DNA of 64,000 nt from Methylococcaceae bacterium (lineage in GTDB: Bacteria > Pseudomonadota > Gammaproteobacteria > Methylococcales > Methylomonadaceae). Numbering within the stretch: position 1 is the stretch's first letter; each line of letters opens with the position of its first letter. Location: positions 1-64,000 of the forward strand of contig JAUYBL010000030.1 in assembly GCA_030693065.1 (NCBI GenBank), read 5' to 3'. The position numbers and the translations under genes were made by a program. Below, piece by piece: positions 53,935 to 61,656 of this stretch. Under the pieces are notes generated by a model, which saw only the letters and a list, made by a program, of their open reading frames with translations, had not been told where the DNA came from and searched no databases.

Positions 53935-55428
53935 TTATTGTTGAGTAATCACCTTAGCTTTACGTGTTTCGCCTTTGCCGATGGTTAATAAATCCCAAAT
54001 CAACAAACCTAAACCGGCAGCTGTAACGACGCCGAACAACAAGCGCCAGACCATCGCACTCTGGAATGACGGGTGATTTTGCGCAGTAAAATAGCCGCCC
54101 CAAGTGGAGCCTTCAACCGCACGTTCGATAAACGATTGCTCATAACCGGCAATTAACATCGCAATCGTCATCCCCAGCACGCCGACATTAAGCAAACCTA
54201 TCGCCCATTTCCAACGCCAGGCATTGGCGGTGCCTTCACCCATCCAAACGCCGCCGCGCCAATGCTGTATGGCCAGATAAAAGAAAGCGATATTGATAGT
54301 GGCGTATGCGCCGAAAAACGCTAAATGCCCATGCGATGCCGACCACTGAGTGCCGTGGGTGTACATGTTAATTTGCGGCAGTGTATGCATAAAGCCCCAC
54401 ACGCCGGCACCGAAGAAATTGCCGAAAGCGTGGGCGATTACCCAAGCCAGGGCAGGGTGGTTACCGTTCTTGAAGGCATGACTGCCGGAGTCATAAACGG
54501 CGTGCACGACCATTGCAACCAACGGAATAGGTTCCAGTGCCGAGAAAAATCCGCCGATGGTTAGCCAGTATTCTGGTGTGCCGATCCAGAAATAATGATG
54601 TCCCAAACCCAAAATGCCGGAGCCGAACATCAACGCAACTTCGATGTACAACCAGGTTTGCACGATTTTGCGTCTGACGCCCAACAGCTTCATCAATGAC
54701 CAAGCCATAATTACGCCGACCAACACTTCCCACGTGGCTTCCACCCATAAGTGAATTACCCACCACCACCAGTATTGCTCATGGGTGATATTGGTCATAT
54801 AAAACATACCTGCCACATATAAACCTGCCAAAGCCACCAAATCCAGCGTTAATACGCCCGCGATACCCGACCACTTACCCTTAGTGAAGGTTGCAACTAC
54901 GTTATAGAAAAAGATCAGCATCACGACCACGATGCCAATATCCGCCCAGCGTGGGGCTTCAATGTACTCGCGACCTTCGTTGATAAACCACAGACTGGAG
55001 TCTTTGCCCGGCCCGATCTGTACCAACAAATACACCAGTACCACCACGGTGACGGCGGCAGTCAGCACCCAGAAGGCGATATTGCCCAATTTAAGGCCGA
55101 CAATTTCGGTCTGGCTTTCATCTTCCAGTAACCAATAGACGCTGCCGATAAAACCGTACAGCATCCAGACGATCATGGCGTTGATATGCACCATACGGTT
55201 GACGTTAAAATCCAGGATTTCAAACAAAAATCCGGGCCAGATAAACTGGGTCGCAGCTAGCAAGCCAAACAGAATCTGGGCTACAAACAAAATAACGGCT
55301 ACCGTAAAGTATTTAACCGCCAGTTGCTGGCCGTCCGATAAATTGGTGCTGTCTAATGCTACCCAGGTTTTGAAATCCTTAAAATATGCGGTTGTTTTTT
55401 CAACCAATCCAATTGCGCTCATGCTCAT
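53935..55428 (-). CDS. norB: Nitric oxide reductase subunit B
   Basis: A 497-aa integral membrane subunit of the cytochrome-c-type NO reductase (2 NO to N2O). It has 12 helices. The haem and non-haem iron ligands are visible: VNRMVHINAM, HLWVEATWEVLVG (the glutamate and histidine ligating FeB), LGLGHHYFWIG (the FeB histidine pair) and GHLAFFGAYAT. HLWVEATWE replaces the more usual HLWVEGVWE. It lacks the long N-terminal extension of quinol-type Nor and pairs with norC, whose end it overlaps by 4 nt. Confidence 0.92.
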   Translation of the reverse strand: MSMSAIGLVEKTTAYFKDFKTWVALDSTNLSDGQQLAVKYFTVAVILFVAQILFGLLAATQFIWPGFLFEILDFNVNRMVHINAMIVWMLYGFIGSVYWLLEDESQTEIVGLKLGNIAFWVLTAAVTVVVLVYLLVQIGPGKDSSLWFINEGREYIEAPRWADIGIVVVMLIFFYNVVATFTKGKWSGIAGVLTLDLVALAGLYVAGMFYMTNITHEQYWWWWVIHLWVEATWEVLVGVIMAWSLMKLLGVRRKIVQTWLYIEVALMFGSGILGLGHHYFWIGTPEYWLTIGGFFSALEPIPLVAMVVHAVYDSGSHAFKNGNHPALAWVIAHAFGNFFGAGVWGFMHTLPQINMYTHGTQWSASHGHLAFFGAYATINIAFFYLAIQHWRGGVWMGEGTANAWRWKWAIGLLNVGVLGMTIAMLIAGYEQSFIERAVEGSTWGGYFTAQNHPSFQSAMVWRLLFGVVTAAGLGLLIWDLLTIGKGETRKAKVITQQ

Positions 55429-56021
55429 TCCTCCGCATAGATGGTTTTGAAGTTATAGGGAAAGCCATTAGTATCGATGCTGGACATCCACTTCAAAAAG
55501 GCAATCAGGCCTTTGGCTTCTTGTTCGGTAATACCCAGATTAGGCATTTTGCGATTGCTGCCGTAGGTACGGGCATTGTTTTCCGGGTCCATTAAAAACT
55601 TCATCATCAAATCTTCACGTACATCAGTGCCTATCCAACCTTTGTCCAGCCAGGCTTTGGTTAAATCCGGCGCGTAATAAGCACCGTTACCCAATAAGGT
55701 GTGGCAATTCATGCAGTTTTTGGCTTGTGAGGTTTTCTTGCCCAAATCCACCAGTTGCCGGGCTTCTTCTTCGCTAAATTGCTGGCCGAATAAAAATTCA
55801 TCGCCGCCGATTACCGGTATCGATTTATGCAGCTTTTCCTGATATTGGTAATCGATTTTTTTGTTGATCACCGAATAAGCCTGAACGCGTTTACCACCAG
55901 CGCTAGTCTGGCTTAAAGAATCCATGGTTAATACCACCAGAATCAGAAACGATCCGGCCGTCACCCAGATGGCGACTTTTTTCCAGAACGATTCCGACGC
56001 CCATAAAGGTTCATCATTCAT
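55425..56021 (-). CDS. norC: Nitric oxide reductase subunit C (cytochrome c)
   Basis: A 198-aa membrane-anchored monohaem cytochrome with one N-terminal helix (IWVTAGSFLILVVLTM). The haem site is CMNCH (C103, C106, H107), followed by TLLGNGAYYAPDLTKAWLDKGW, typical of NorC. The axial methionine is in RKMPNLGIT. It is longer than many NorC (about 150 aa) because of an extra stretch between helix and haem site. It overlaps norB and the upstream membrane protein by 4 nt each. Confidence 0.93.
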   Translation of the reverse strand: MNDEPLWASESFWKKVAIWVTAGSFLILVVLTMDSLSQTSAGGKRVQAYSVINKKIDYQYQEKLHKSIPVIGGDEFLFGQQFSEEEARQLVDLGKKTSQAKNCMNCHTLLGNGAYYAPDLTKAWLDKGWIGTDVREDLMMKFLMDPENNARTYGSNRKMPNLGITEQEAKGLIAFLKWMSSIDTNGFPYNFKTIYAEE

Positions 56022-56335
56022 TGTTTATCCTCCGTTGTTGGTTCGGCGTGAGTTTTGACACACAAATGCCAAATGCCGATAGGGGCAAAAAAATAGCCGA
56101 GCACCATCACCACGGATAGCGCCAGCCAAACTCCTGAAAAATTTGCCGCGCGTGTCAATTCCGCCACGCTGACCAGCAGCACGGCATACGAGACATAGGC
56201 GGCCCATTTAATTCGGGGATTGGATTTCATTTTGGACCAGGCAAACAGCAGCGCGTAGCTTGCGCCAGACAAAATAATTAAAGCGGCAGTAAAAAAACTG
56301 ATAAAAAAATCTTTTAATGCAATAGGTTCAATCAT
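56018..56335 (-). CDS. Small membrane protein at the head of the nor operon
   Basis: A 105-aa protein with three hydrophobic helices (about residues 11-31, 45-60 and 68-92), starting MIEPIALKDFFISFFTAALII. It overlaps norC by 4 nt, so it is co-translated with the NO reductase. I do not recognise the family. Possible roles are assembly or an accessory subunit of the Nor complex. Confidence 0.7.
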   Translation of the reverse strand: MIEPIALKDFFISFFTAALIILSGASYALLFAWSKMKSNPRIKWAAYVSYAVLLVSVAELTRAANFSGVWLALSVVMVLGYFFAPIGIWHLCVKTHAEPTTEDKQ

Positions 56336-56384
56336 GCTGATTTAGACAAGCCTTGGCTTGTGATTGGTTTTGTGGGTACATCTA

Positions 56385-56512
56385 AAAATCCCTATCTCTC
56401 TGGGAGCATAAGTATCATCACAAGATTTTTTATAGTTTAAAATCAATGAGTTGAAAAACAACTTTGCTCCTTCTCCTGCTGGAGAGGGTAGGGGTGAGGA
56501 GATTAAAATCAA
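56385..56512 (-). repeat. Dispersed composite repeat, copy 2
   Basis: About 128 bp matching the reverse complement of window bases 35-158. Its outer boundary is near the nor operon start. Unlike copy 1, the neighbouring unit carries the 47-bp module. Confidence 0.8.
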
Positions 56513-56527
56513 CAAGTTATATTTCCC

Positions 56528-56574
56528 TCGGCAACCGCTCCTGCGTTGCTCTACCTCCTGCATCCTTGCAGTCG
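56528..56574 (-). mobile_element. 47-bp module, copy B
   Basis: Minus-strand sequence runs from CGACTGCAAGG to CGGTTGCCGA. It differs from copy A (9736-9783) at only a few positions, including one missing T. In copy 1 of the surrounding repeat (window start) the module is absent: there GGGATGA (near base 13) joins directly to GGGGAATC. Confidence 0.55.
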
Positions 56575-56600
56575 TCATCCCAACCTTCTCCCGCTGGATG

Positions 56601-56644
56601 CCTACATGGATGTAGGTGTAGGGCAATGCAGGAGCAATTGCCGA
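56601..56644 (+). mobile_element. Diverged module, copy C, inverted to copy B
   Basis: A 44-bp stretch reading ATGGATGTAGG ... GGAGCAATTGCCGA. It aligns to copy A in the plus orientation with several substitutions. With copy B it forms an imperfect palindrome around 56528-56644. Confidence 0.5.
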
Positions 56645-56656
56645 GAAGGAGCCAAA

Positions 56657-56690
56657 AGACTTGTGTAGATACTTATGCTCTGGGAGAGGG
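56657..56690 (+). repeat. Fragment of the dispersed composite repeat, forward
   Basis: Contains TTGTGTAGATACTTATGC followed by GGGAGAGGG, matching the end of copy 1 (bases 122-152). With copy 2 in reverse, it makes the whole interval an inverted composite. It ends 7 nt before the rubredoxin stop codon. Confidence 0.7.
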
Positions 56691-56696
56691 TATCAA

Positions 56697-56876
56697 TCAA
56701 AGCGGGCTTTCCATCAGTGTAAAAAAATCTTTAGGTGCCCCACAAATCGGGCAAGACCAATCATCGGGAATATCGGCCCAGCGAGTGCCGGGAGCCAGGC
56801 CGCTATCAGGGTCACCTTTAGCTTCATCGTAAATATGCTCACATTCCCGGCATTGATATTTTTTAAAATCGGACAT
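56697..56876 (-). CDS. Rubredoxin (59 aa)
   Basis: A 59-residue rubredoxin: [19 protein letters not shown] at the start, a middle [19 protein letters not shown], and the second knuckle [12 protein letters not shown]. The four iron-binding cysteines are C9, C12, C42 and C45. It is a one-electron carrier. It lies 14 nt downstream of the reductase gene on the same strand, which makes the reductase its probable electron donor. Its small size makes it easy to miss. Confidence 0.93.
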   Translation of the reverse strand: MSDFKKYQCRECEHIYDEAKGDPDSGLAPGTRWADIPDDWSCPICGAPKDFFTLMESPL

Positions 56877-56890
56877 GATAATTTTCCTGT

Positions 56891-57871
56891 TTAGGATGAT
56901 TTACTGACATTGAAGGCATCGGCATAGATGTCTTTCATCGAGGCTCCCGCCAAAAAGGCTTTCATCTTGGCGGTTTTGACCATGTCCGGATGCCCACACA
57001 AAAACAATCGCCAGTTCTTAAGATTGGGGATCTGCTGAAAAGCGACATCATGAGCGCGTCCTGCCACATAGCCATGAGGAACGTCCTCACCGGAAAGGCA
57101 AGGCACATAGTTAAAATTCGAATATTGGTTGACTAAGTCCCGCAACTCTCCTGTCAGATACAAGCCGTTCAAATCACGGCTACCGTGAAATAAATGAATA
57201 GGGCCGGTATGGCCCTGGCTGAGCGCATCACGAATGATGCCGTAAAGCGGGGCAAGACCGGAACCGGTACCGATTAAAATCAAGCCTTGATCGTTATTTC
57301 CGGGTATGTAAAAGCAATCACCGCCGGGGCCGCGAATCTCGACGGTTTCGCCGGGACGTAGTTCATCATGTATCCAACCGCTGACCCGGCCCTGCGGCAG
57401 TCGGCGGACATGCAGATGCAGGTGATCATCTTCATGCGGCACACTGGCAAGCGAGTAACTACGGCCAAGCGTTTGATGTTGAAACAGGTTGATAAATTGT
57501 CCGGCCCGGTAATCGATGGGTTCATGACATACAAGTTCGACATGCATGATTTCTGCGTTCAGTAACTTCAAACTCAGGACTGTCGCAGGAATTACTGCCT
57601 GGACATCCTTATCATCCGGCAGCGCGACTTCTAAATCGGCATCGGGATAACACACACAAGCGAGAAAATAGTTTTGCAGCTTGAGGCTGTCTTTCAAGCC
57701 TTGTTGCGACGTTTCAGGCAGCTTGCCGCCTGTCGCTCGCATCAGACAAGTTTGACAGACGCCGCTGCGGCAGGAAAACGGTACGGGCACGCCGTGATTG
57801 GTCAAACACTCCAATACGGATTCGTTTGGCTCCAGTTCAAATTTATCGTTTGCGTAACGAATGGTAGTCAT
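56891..57871 (-). CDS. 2Fe-2S/FAD/NAD(P)H oxidoreductase (ferredoxin reductase type)
   Basis: A 326-aa electron-transfer flavoprotein with the domain order of methane, phenol and toluate oxygenase reductases. The N-terminal plant-type 2Fe-2S domain has cysteines in CRSGVCQTC and ACVCYP. The FAD-binding barrel has RSYSLASVP. The NAD(P) domain has [14 protein letters not shown] and a C-terminal [10 protein letters not shown]. It has no oxygenase partner here. It sits between a truncated globin and a rubredoxin, so it may reduce either or both. Confidence 0.92.
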   Translation of the reverse strand: MTTIRYANDKFELEPNESVLECLTNHGVPVPFSCRSGVCQTCLMRATGGKLPETSQQGLKDSLKLQNYFLACVCYPDADLEVALPDDKDVQAVIPATVLSLKLLNAEIMHVELVCHEPIDYRAGQFINLFQHQTLGRSYSLASVPHEDDHLHLHVRRLPQGRVSGWIHDELRPGETVEIRGPGGDCFYIPGNNDQGLILIGTGSGLAPLYGIIRDALSQGHTGPIHLFHGSRDLNGLYLTGELRDLVNQYSNFNYVPCLSGEDVPHGYVAGRAHDVAFQQIPNLKNWRLFLCGHPDMVKTAKMKAFLAGASMKDIYADAFNVSKSS

Positions 57872-57889
57872 TACCCGTGCCTATTTTAG

Positions 57890-58261
57890 TTATCGATCCA
57901 GCACGTCATTACGTGTGCTTTCGGCAATCGCAGCCACTTGCGCGATCAGTTCTTCTTTTACGCCTAATTCACGCAAAGTAGCGCCCAGATCCTCGATCAC
58001 CGCATCAACATGCGAGTCATTCAAGCCACGCGCGACCAAATGCGCATGACCTTTTCGCATATCCAAACCGGTATAGTTATGCGGTCCGCCGAAAGCCATG
58101 GTCAGGAAAGCTTTTTGCTTGGCGGCCTGTTTTTCCATGTCCACGTCTTCAAAGAAGGCGCTGATGCGGTCATCGCTCAATACTTTGCGGTAAAAAATAT
58201 CAACGGCGGCATTCACAGCTGCTTCACCGCCTAATTGTTCGTATAAAGATTGTTCAGACAT
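57890..58261 (-). CDS. Truncated haemoglobin, group I
   Basis: A 123-aa trHbN-type globin. The start is at 58261, where GGAGAG lies 5 nt upstream; the frame runs to 58273 without such support. Features are YEQLGGEAAVNAAVDIFYRKVL (B helix with tyrosine Y24), FAFGGP-like TMAFGGPHNYTG, and MRKGHAHLVARGL with proximal H72. It ends in VAAIAESTRNDVLDR. NO dioxygenation (NO to nitrate) is the usual function, needing a reductase, which is encoded next door. It is preceded by an NsrR-type operator. Confidence 0.93.
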   Translation of the reverse strand: MSEQSLYEQLGGEAAVNAAVDIFYRKVLSDDRISAFFEDVDMEKQAAKQKAFLTMAFGGPHNYTGLDMRKGHAHLVARGLNDSHVDAVIEDLGATLRELGVKEELIAQVAAIAESTRNDVLDR

Positions 58262-58288
58262 TTTGCTCTCCAAATATTAAAAAGGCGT

Positions 58289-58304
58289 TTAAGATGCATC
58301 TTAA
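58289..58304. promoter_or_regulatory. Second NsrR-like palindrome
   Basis: TTAAGATGCATCTTAA is a perfect 16-bp palindrome containing the AAGATGCAT half-site of NsrR. It lies 28 nt upstream of the globin start, downstream of the predicted -10, where binding would block elongation. Confidence 0.55.
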
Positions 58305-58316
58305 GTGAACTCTTGA

Positions 58317-58345
58317 TTCATAGAGGGCTTTGATATTTCGTTCAA
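58317..58345 (-). promoter_or_regulatory. Predicted promoter of the globin-reductase-rubredoxin unit
   Basis: On the minus strand, TTGAAC (58345-58340) and TATGAA (58322-58317) are separated by exactly 17 nt. The -35 abuts the upstream NsrR-type site and the start region is bracketed by the second palindrome, consistent with a repressor that occludes polymerase. Confidence 0.55.
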
Positions 58346-58347
58346 AT

Positions 58348-58370
58348 AAGATGCATCTGAAATACATCTT
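58348..58370. promoter_or_regulatory. nsrR box: NsrR-type operator
   Basis: The half-sites AAGATGCATCT (58348-58358) and AAATACATCTT (58360-58370) are inverted around one central base, the 11-1-11 layout of the enterobacterial NsrR consensus (AAGATGYATTT half-sites). It lies in the divergent region between the truncated globin and the Rrf2-family regulator. Binding is inferred from the match and from the neighbouring nsrR-like gene. Confidence 0.75.
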
Positions 58371-58456
58371 ATTGTTTGATTATAAAATCGTCAATCGCTA
58401 TCTTCTATTTTTTAAGGCCTCCCAGGAACTCAGGCAAATTTAAAGGAGTATCAAAA

Positions 58457-58915
58457 ATGCAACTTACACAATTTACGGATTTATCATTGCGCTTACTGAT
58501 CTATCTGGCGCGCTTGCCTGAGCCCGGCTTGGCGACCATTGCCGAAATCGCCGACTATCATCAAATTTCCCGCAACCATTTGGTGAAGGTGGCGAATAGC
58601 TTGGCCAATCAAGGTTTCATTATGTCGACCCGCGGTAAAGGCGGCGGCCTGCAGCTGGCTCGGCCTGCCTACGCCATAGGTTTGGGAGAAGTAGTGCGAC
58701 GCACCGAGCAGAACATGAATCTGGTCGAGTGCTTCGATATTCCTTCCAATCAATGCCGCCTCATTCGGAATTGCTTTCTCAAAGCGACATTGTATGAAGC
58801 GCAACGGGCATTTATGACCGTGCTGGATAAATACACGCTGGCGGATGCGGCCAGTTTAGGTGCCAATACTGAGTTATCATCGCTACCTGTCGCCGATATG
58901 CCGCCGCTTACTTGA
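58457..58915 (+). CDS. nsrR: Rrf2-family NO-sensing repressor NsrR
   Basis: A 152-aa Rrf2-family winged-helix regulator. The start ATG 58457 has an AAAGGAG ribosome site at 58442-58448, 8 nt upstream. The N-terminus MQLTQFTDLSLRLLIYLA and recognition helix region NHLVKVANSLANQGFI-STRGKGGG match NsrR. Three cysteines follow in LVECFDIPSNQCRLIRNC, the expected Fe-S cluster ligands. It is divergent from the globin unit, with the NsrR-type box between them; it probably represses the globin and itself until NO destroys the cluster. Confidence 0.9.
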   Translation: MQLTQFTDLSLRLLIYLARLPEPGLATIAEIADYHQISRNHLVKVANSLANQGFIMSTRGKGGGLQLARPAYAIGLGEVVRRTEQNMNLVECFDIPSNQCRLIRNCFLKATLYEAQRAFMTVLDKYTLADAASLGANTELSSLPVADMPPLT

Positions 58916-58929
58916 GTCATAGTCATGTT

Positions 58930-59907
58930 TTACCGTTTGTTTGTAGTAATAATTTGCTGGATACGTTGCTCTACACCGTCTAACTCGTTTTCGTAAATGC
59001 CGGTTCGATAGGCATCGCCATCGACGCTAACGGTGGAGGTTAATAACGGCTTACCGGCTTCACTGATATTGATACGAGTTACTGTAGAAAGCCCCGGCCG
59101 CAGCGGATTGTCTTTCAACTCTTTGGGATCCAGCCCGATTCGCACCTGCACGCGTTCGGCGACATGAATAAAGTTGCCGGTGGCATTGTCGGTCGGTAAG
59201 AGCGCAAACGTGCTGCCAGTACCAGGGGTGATGCCTTGTACTTTGCCGTGATAGATCAACTTATCGCCATAGGCATCGACCATGATTTCGGCTGCTTGCC
59301 CTGGACGGATGCTGGCGATCTGGGTTTCCAGAAAGTTGGCATCAATCCAAAGATTATCTAGCGGCACAATGTTTAACAAAGGCGCGCCCGCTTTAACGTG
59401 GCCGCCTATTTGCGCTTTGCGTTTGGCGACATAACCAGAAATCGGCGCAATGACGTTGCGACGTTGATAATTTAGAAAGGCGCTGCGAACCCGGCTTTTC
59501 GCTTTTTCGATAGCGGGATGGTTGTCAATGATTGTGCTGTGTATCAGGGTTTGTTTACGGTTAACCTTATCGACGTTCGCAATACTGCGTATTGTTTCGC
59601 CCAACTCGGCTTCAGCGTGTTGCAAAGTAAATTCTGCTTGAGCGCCATCCAGTTTTATCAATACGTCACCTTTATGTACATGCAGGGTATTTTCAGTGAG
59701 GATTTCGATAATCGTGCCTTCCGTCTGCGCTTCTAATGTAGTTACATTCCCCATCACAAAGGCATCGTCGGTACTAACCCAATCCTTATTGACCAGCCAC
59801 CAGTAGCCGTAAACACTTAAGCCAGTCAGCACTATCAACAGCGTCGCCAGTTGGAGGTGGCTGTTGCGTTGCCGGATAATTTCTTTAGGACGAATGTGAT
59901 TTTGCAT
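58930..59907 (-). CDS. emrA: HlyD-family membrane fusion protein (EmrA-like)
   Basis: A 325-aa periplasmic adaptor with one N-terminal helix (LATLLIVLTGLSVYGYWWL). A lipoyl-like half (TEGTIIEILTENTLHVHKGDVLIKLD and GYVAKRKAQIGGHVKAGAPLLNIV) follows, with the beta-barrel part after it. It links an inner-membrane pump to an outer-membrane channel. It overlaps the pump gene by 1 nt. No TolC-like gene is in the window. Confidence 0.88.
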   Translation of the reverse strand: MQNHIRPKEIIRQRNSHLQLATLLIVLTGLSVYGYWWLVNKDWVSTDDAFVMGNVTTLEAQTEGTIIEILTENTLHVHKGDVLIKLDGAQAEFTLQHAEAELGETIRSIANVDKVNRKQTLIHSTIIDNHPAIEKAKSRVRSAFLNYQRRNVIAPISGYVAKRKAQIGGHVKAGAPLLNIVPLDNLWIDANFLETQIASIRPGQAAEIMVDAYGDKLIYHGKVQGITPGTGSTFALLPTDNATGNFIHVAERVQVRIGLDPKELKDNPLRPGLSTVTRINISEAGKPLLTSTVSVDGDAYRTGIYENELDGVEQRIQQIITTNKR

Positions 59908-61487
59908 TAAGGCTCTTCCACCAGTATTTCTTGCGTTTCACGGCGTTGTTCTTGTTCAACCGTGCGTTGCGCAGGTTGCTTGGTTGGGTTGGCAAACCAA
60001 ACCAGCAGTGCCAAGCCCACAAAAATATACGCTGCCATCCAAAAGGCATCATTCATACCGTGGATTACCGAGTTGCGCCCGGCCAATTTGGCGAGCTTGG
60101 CGACAGCCGTTGCTTCGCTAAAGCCCGCCGCAATTAAGCTGTCCAATGTTTGCTCAAAGCTTGCATCGAATACCGTGTGTGTTTCGGCGAATCGGCTCAT
60201 ATGCACTGGCACTCGGTGATAAAGCACAATGCCTTGCATCGTGATGCCCATAGCACCCGCGGCGATACGTATCAGGCTTGCGAGCTCCACTGCCCGCCAT
60301 TGACGCTCCTGCGGCAATCCATGCAGCACTAATGCGGTTAAGGGCACAAAAAAACTGCCCAAACAGATACCTTCCAGTAATTTTGGCCAGAACAATTGTG
60401 CAAAAGTATCTTGCCCATCAAACCCGCTTAACCAAAAATAGATTGCTGCAAAGCCCAGACAATTAAGTGATACGAGCAAGCGGGCATCGAAGTGTTTGAC
60501 GATTTCATGAAATACGCTGGCCATCGGTTTAGCGAAAATCGCCATCGGCAGAAATACCAAGCCAGCCAGTAATGATGAATAACCTAAGGACAGCTGCAAT
60601 TGGACGATCAACATTGATAGCAATCCTTGAAACATCAGAAAGCCCATGAACAAAATGATGATGCCAATCGTAAAATTGCGGTGTGCGAACAAACGTATAT
60701 CCAGAAACGGTCGGCGCAGGCTTAGTTCCCAAATAACCCAATAAATCAGCGTCATGACGATGAAGACAACCAAGCCGTTAATATAAAAAGAATTAGACCA
60801 GTCCCAGTCATTGCCTTGGTTTAGCAAGGTCTGCACACCAAAAAGTAGCAGCGTTATCAGCACAAATCCCACGCTATCGAAACGATGCCGGAGTCGTTTA
60901 CTGCCCCTTTGATAAAGTAATGCGCCGACAATGCCGCCGACAGCCAGAGCTATCGGGATATTGAACCAAAACAGCCAGCGCCAACCCAGTGTGTCGGCGA
61001 TCCAGCCGCCGATGGGCGGGCCGAAGGTAAACGGCGTCAAGGTGAACACGTTCCAAACGCCGATGCCGATGGATTTTTGTTGATCAGGATATTCTTTGAT
61101 TAACAGTGATTGTCCCAAAGGCAGCGTCAATCCCCCGGCAAAACCAAGCAGTATGCGCCCGGCCAAATAGCCGTAAAACGAAGTTACGGTGGCGCAGATT
61201 ATCGAAGCCAGTCCAAACACAAACAAGGCGGCTACAAAGGGGCGATATTCACCCTGCCGCCGCGACAACCAGCCACCCACCGGAAACGCAAGAGCCAGAC
61301 CGATCATGTAATCGGTCTGTGTCCATGTGGCAAAGCTGGGAGGAATACTCAGGCCTGCCGCGACTCTCGGCAGCATTGCGATATAAGCCCCGGCATTAAA
61401 TGCGACCAGGGCATGGCTCAGGCCCAAACAGGTATTGAATAAAACAAAACGCCATCCTTGAAGCTGTTTATCGTCGATGATAGCCAT
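59907..61487 (-). CDS. emrB: DHA2-family MFS efflux transporter (EmrB-like)
   Basis: A 526-aa major-facilitator drug:H+ antiporter with 14 predicted helices. It has the DHA2 motif RILLGFAGGLTLPLGQSLL and WRWLFWFNIPIALAVGGIVGALL. The partner HlyD gene follows. The likely substrates are hydrophobic toxins, not deducible from sequence. A LysR gene diverges 169 nt upstream and may control it. Confidence 0.88.
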   Translation of the reverse strand: MAIIDDKQLQGWRFVLFNTCLGLSHALVAFNAGAYIAMLPRVAAGLSIPPSFATWTQTDYMIGLALAFPVGGWLSRRQGEYRPFVAALFVFGLASIICATVTSFYGYLAGRILLGFAGGLTLPLGQSLLIKEYPDQQKSIGIGVWNVFTLTPFTFGPPIGGWIADTLGWRWLFWFNIPIALAVGGIVGALLYQRGSKRLRHRFDSVGFVLITLLLFGVQTLLNQGNDWDWSNSFYINGLVVFIVMTLIYWVIWELSLRRPFLDIRLFAHRNFTIGIIILFMGFLMFQGLLSMLIVQLQLSLGYSSLLAGLVFLPMAIFAKPMASVFHEIVKHFDARLLVSLNCLGFAAIYFWLSGFDGQDTFAQLFWPKLLEGICLGSFFVPLTALVLHGLPQERQWRAVELASLIRIAAGAMGITMQGIVLYHRVPVHMSRFAETHTVFDASFEQTLDSLIAAGFSEATAVAKLAKLAGRNSVIHGMNDAFWMAAYIFVGLALLVWFANPTKQPAQRTVEQEQRRETQEILVEEP

Positions 61488-61656
61488 AAGGTGTTAGTCC
61501 GCAGTTAATAACTGTGTCACGGCGATACCCAAACCAAATTTGTTTTAACTAAAAACAATTGCCGCGATGTGGTTGCCGACAACTATAAGAACCGTGTTGA
61601 TATAAGACAAACGATTTTTATTGGACTTTAATATTGATGAATCCGATACTAAGAGC

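Larger units (their letters stand above)
56336..56696. other. Gene-free stretch filled with composite repeats upstream of nor operon
   Basis: This 361-bp stretch between the nor operon and the rubredoxin gene is almost wholly composed of repeats: a reversed composite repeat (56385-56512), two module copies (56528-56574 and 56601-56644, facing each other) and a forward fragment (56657-56690). No real gene is seen. The nor promoter must lie in or next to these repeats, or transcription enters from the rubredoxin side. Confidence 0.75.

Noticed and set aside
53935-55428. NO dismutase or quinol-type NO reductase
   Set aside because: A cytochrome-c-type NorC partner is encoded next to it, and the long N-terminal extension of quinol-type enzymes is absent.
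56464-56832. Plus-strand frames of 122 and 77 aa over the repeat island and rubredoxin gene
   Set aside because: They cross the dispersed repeats and run antisense to a clear rubredoxin gene.
56891-57871. Soluble methane monooxygenase reductase MmoC
   Set aside because: No hydroxylase or regulatory subunit genes are nearby; the neighbours are a globin, a rubredoxin and nor genes.
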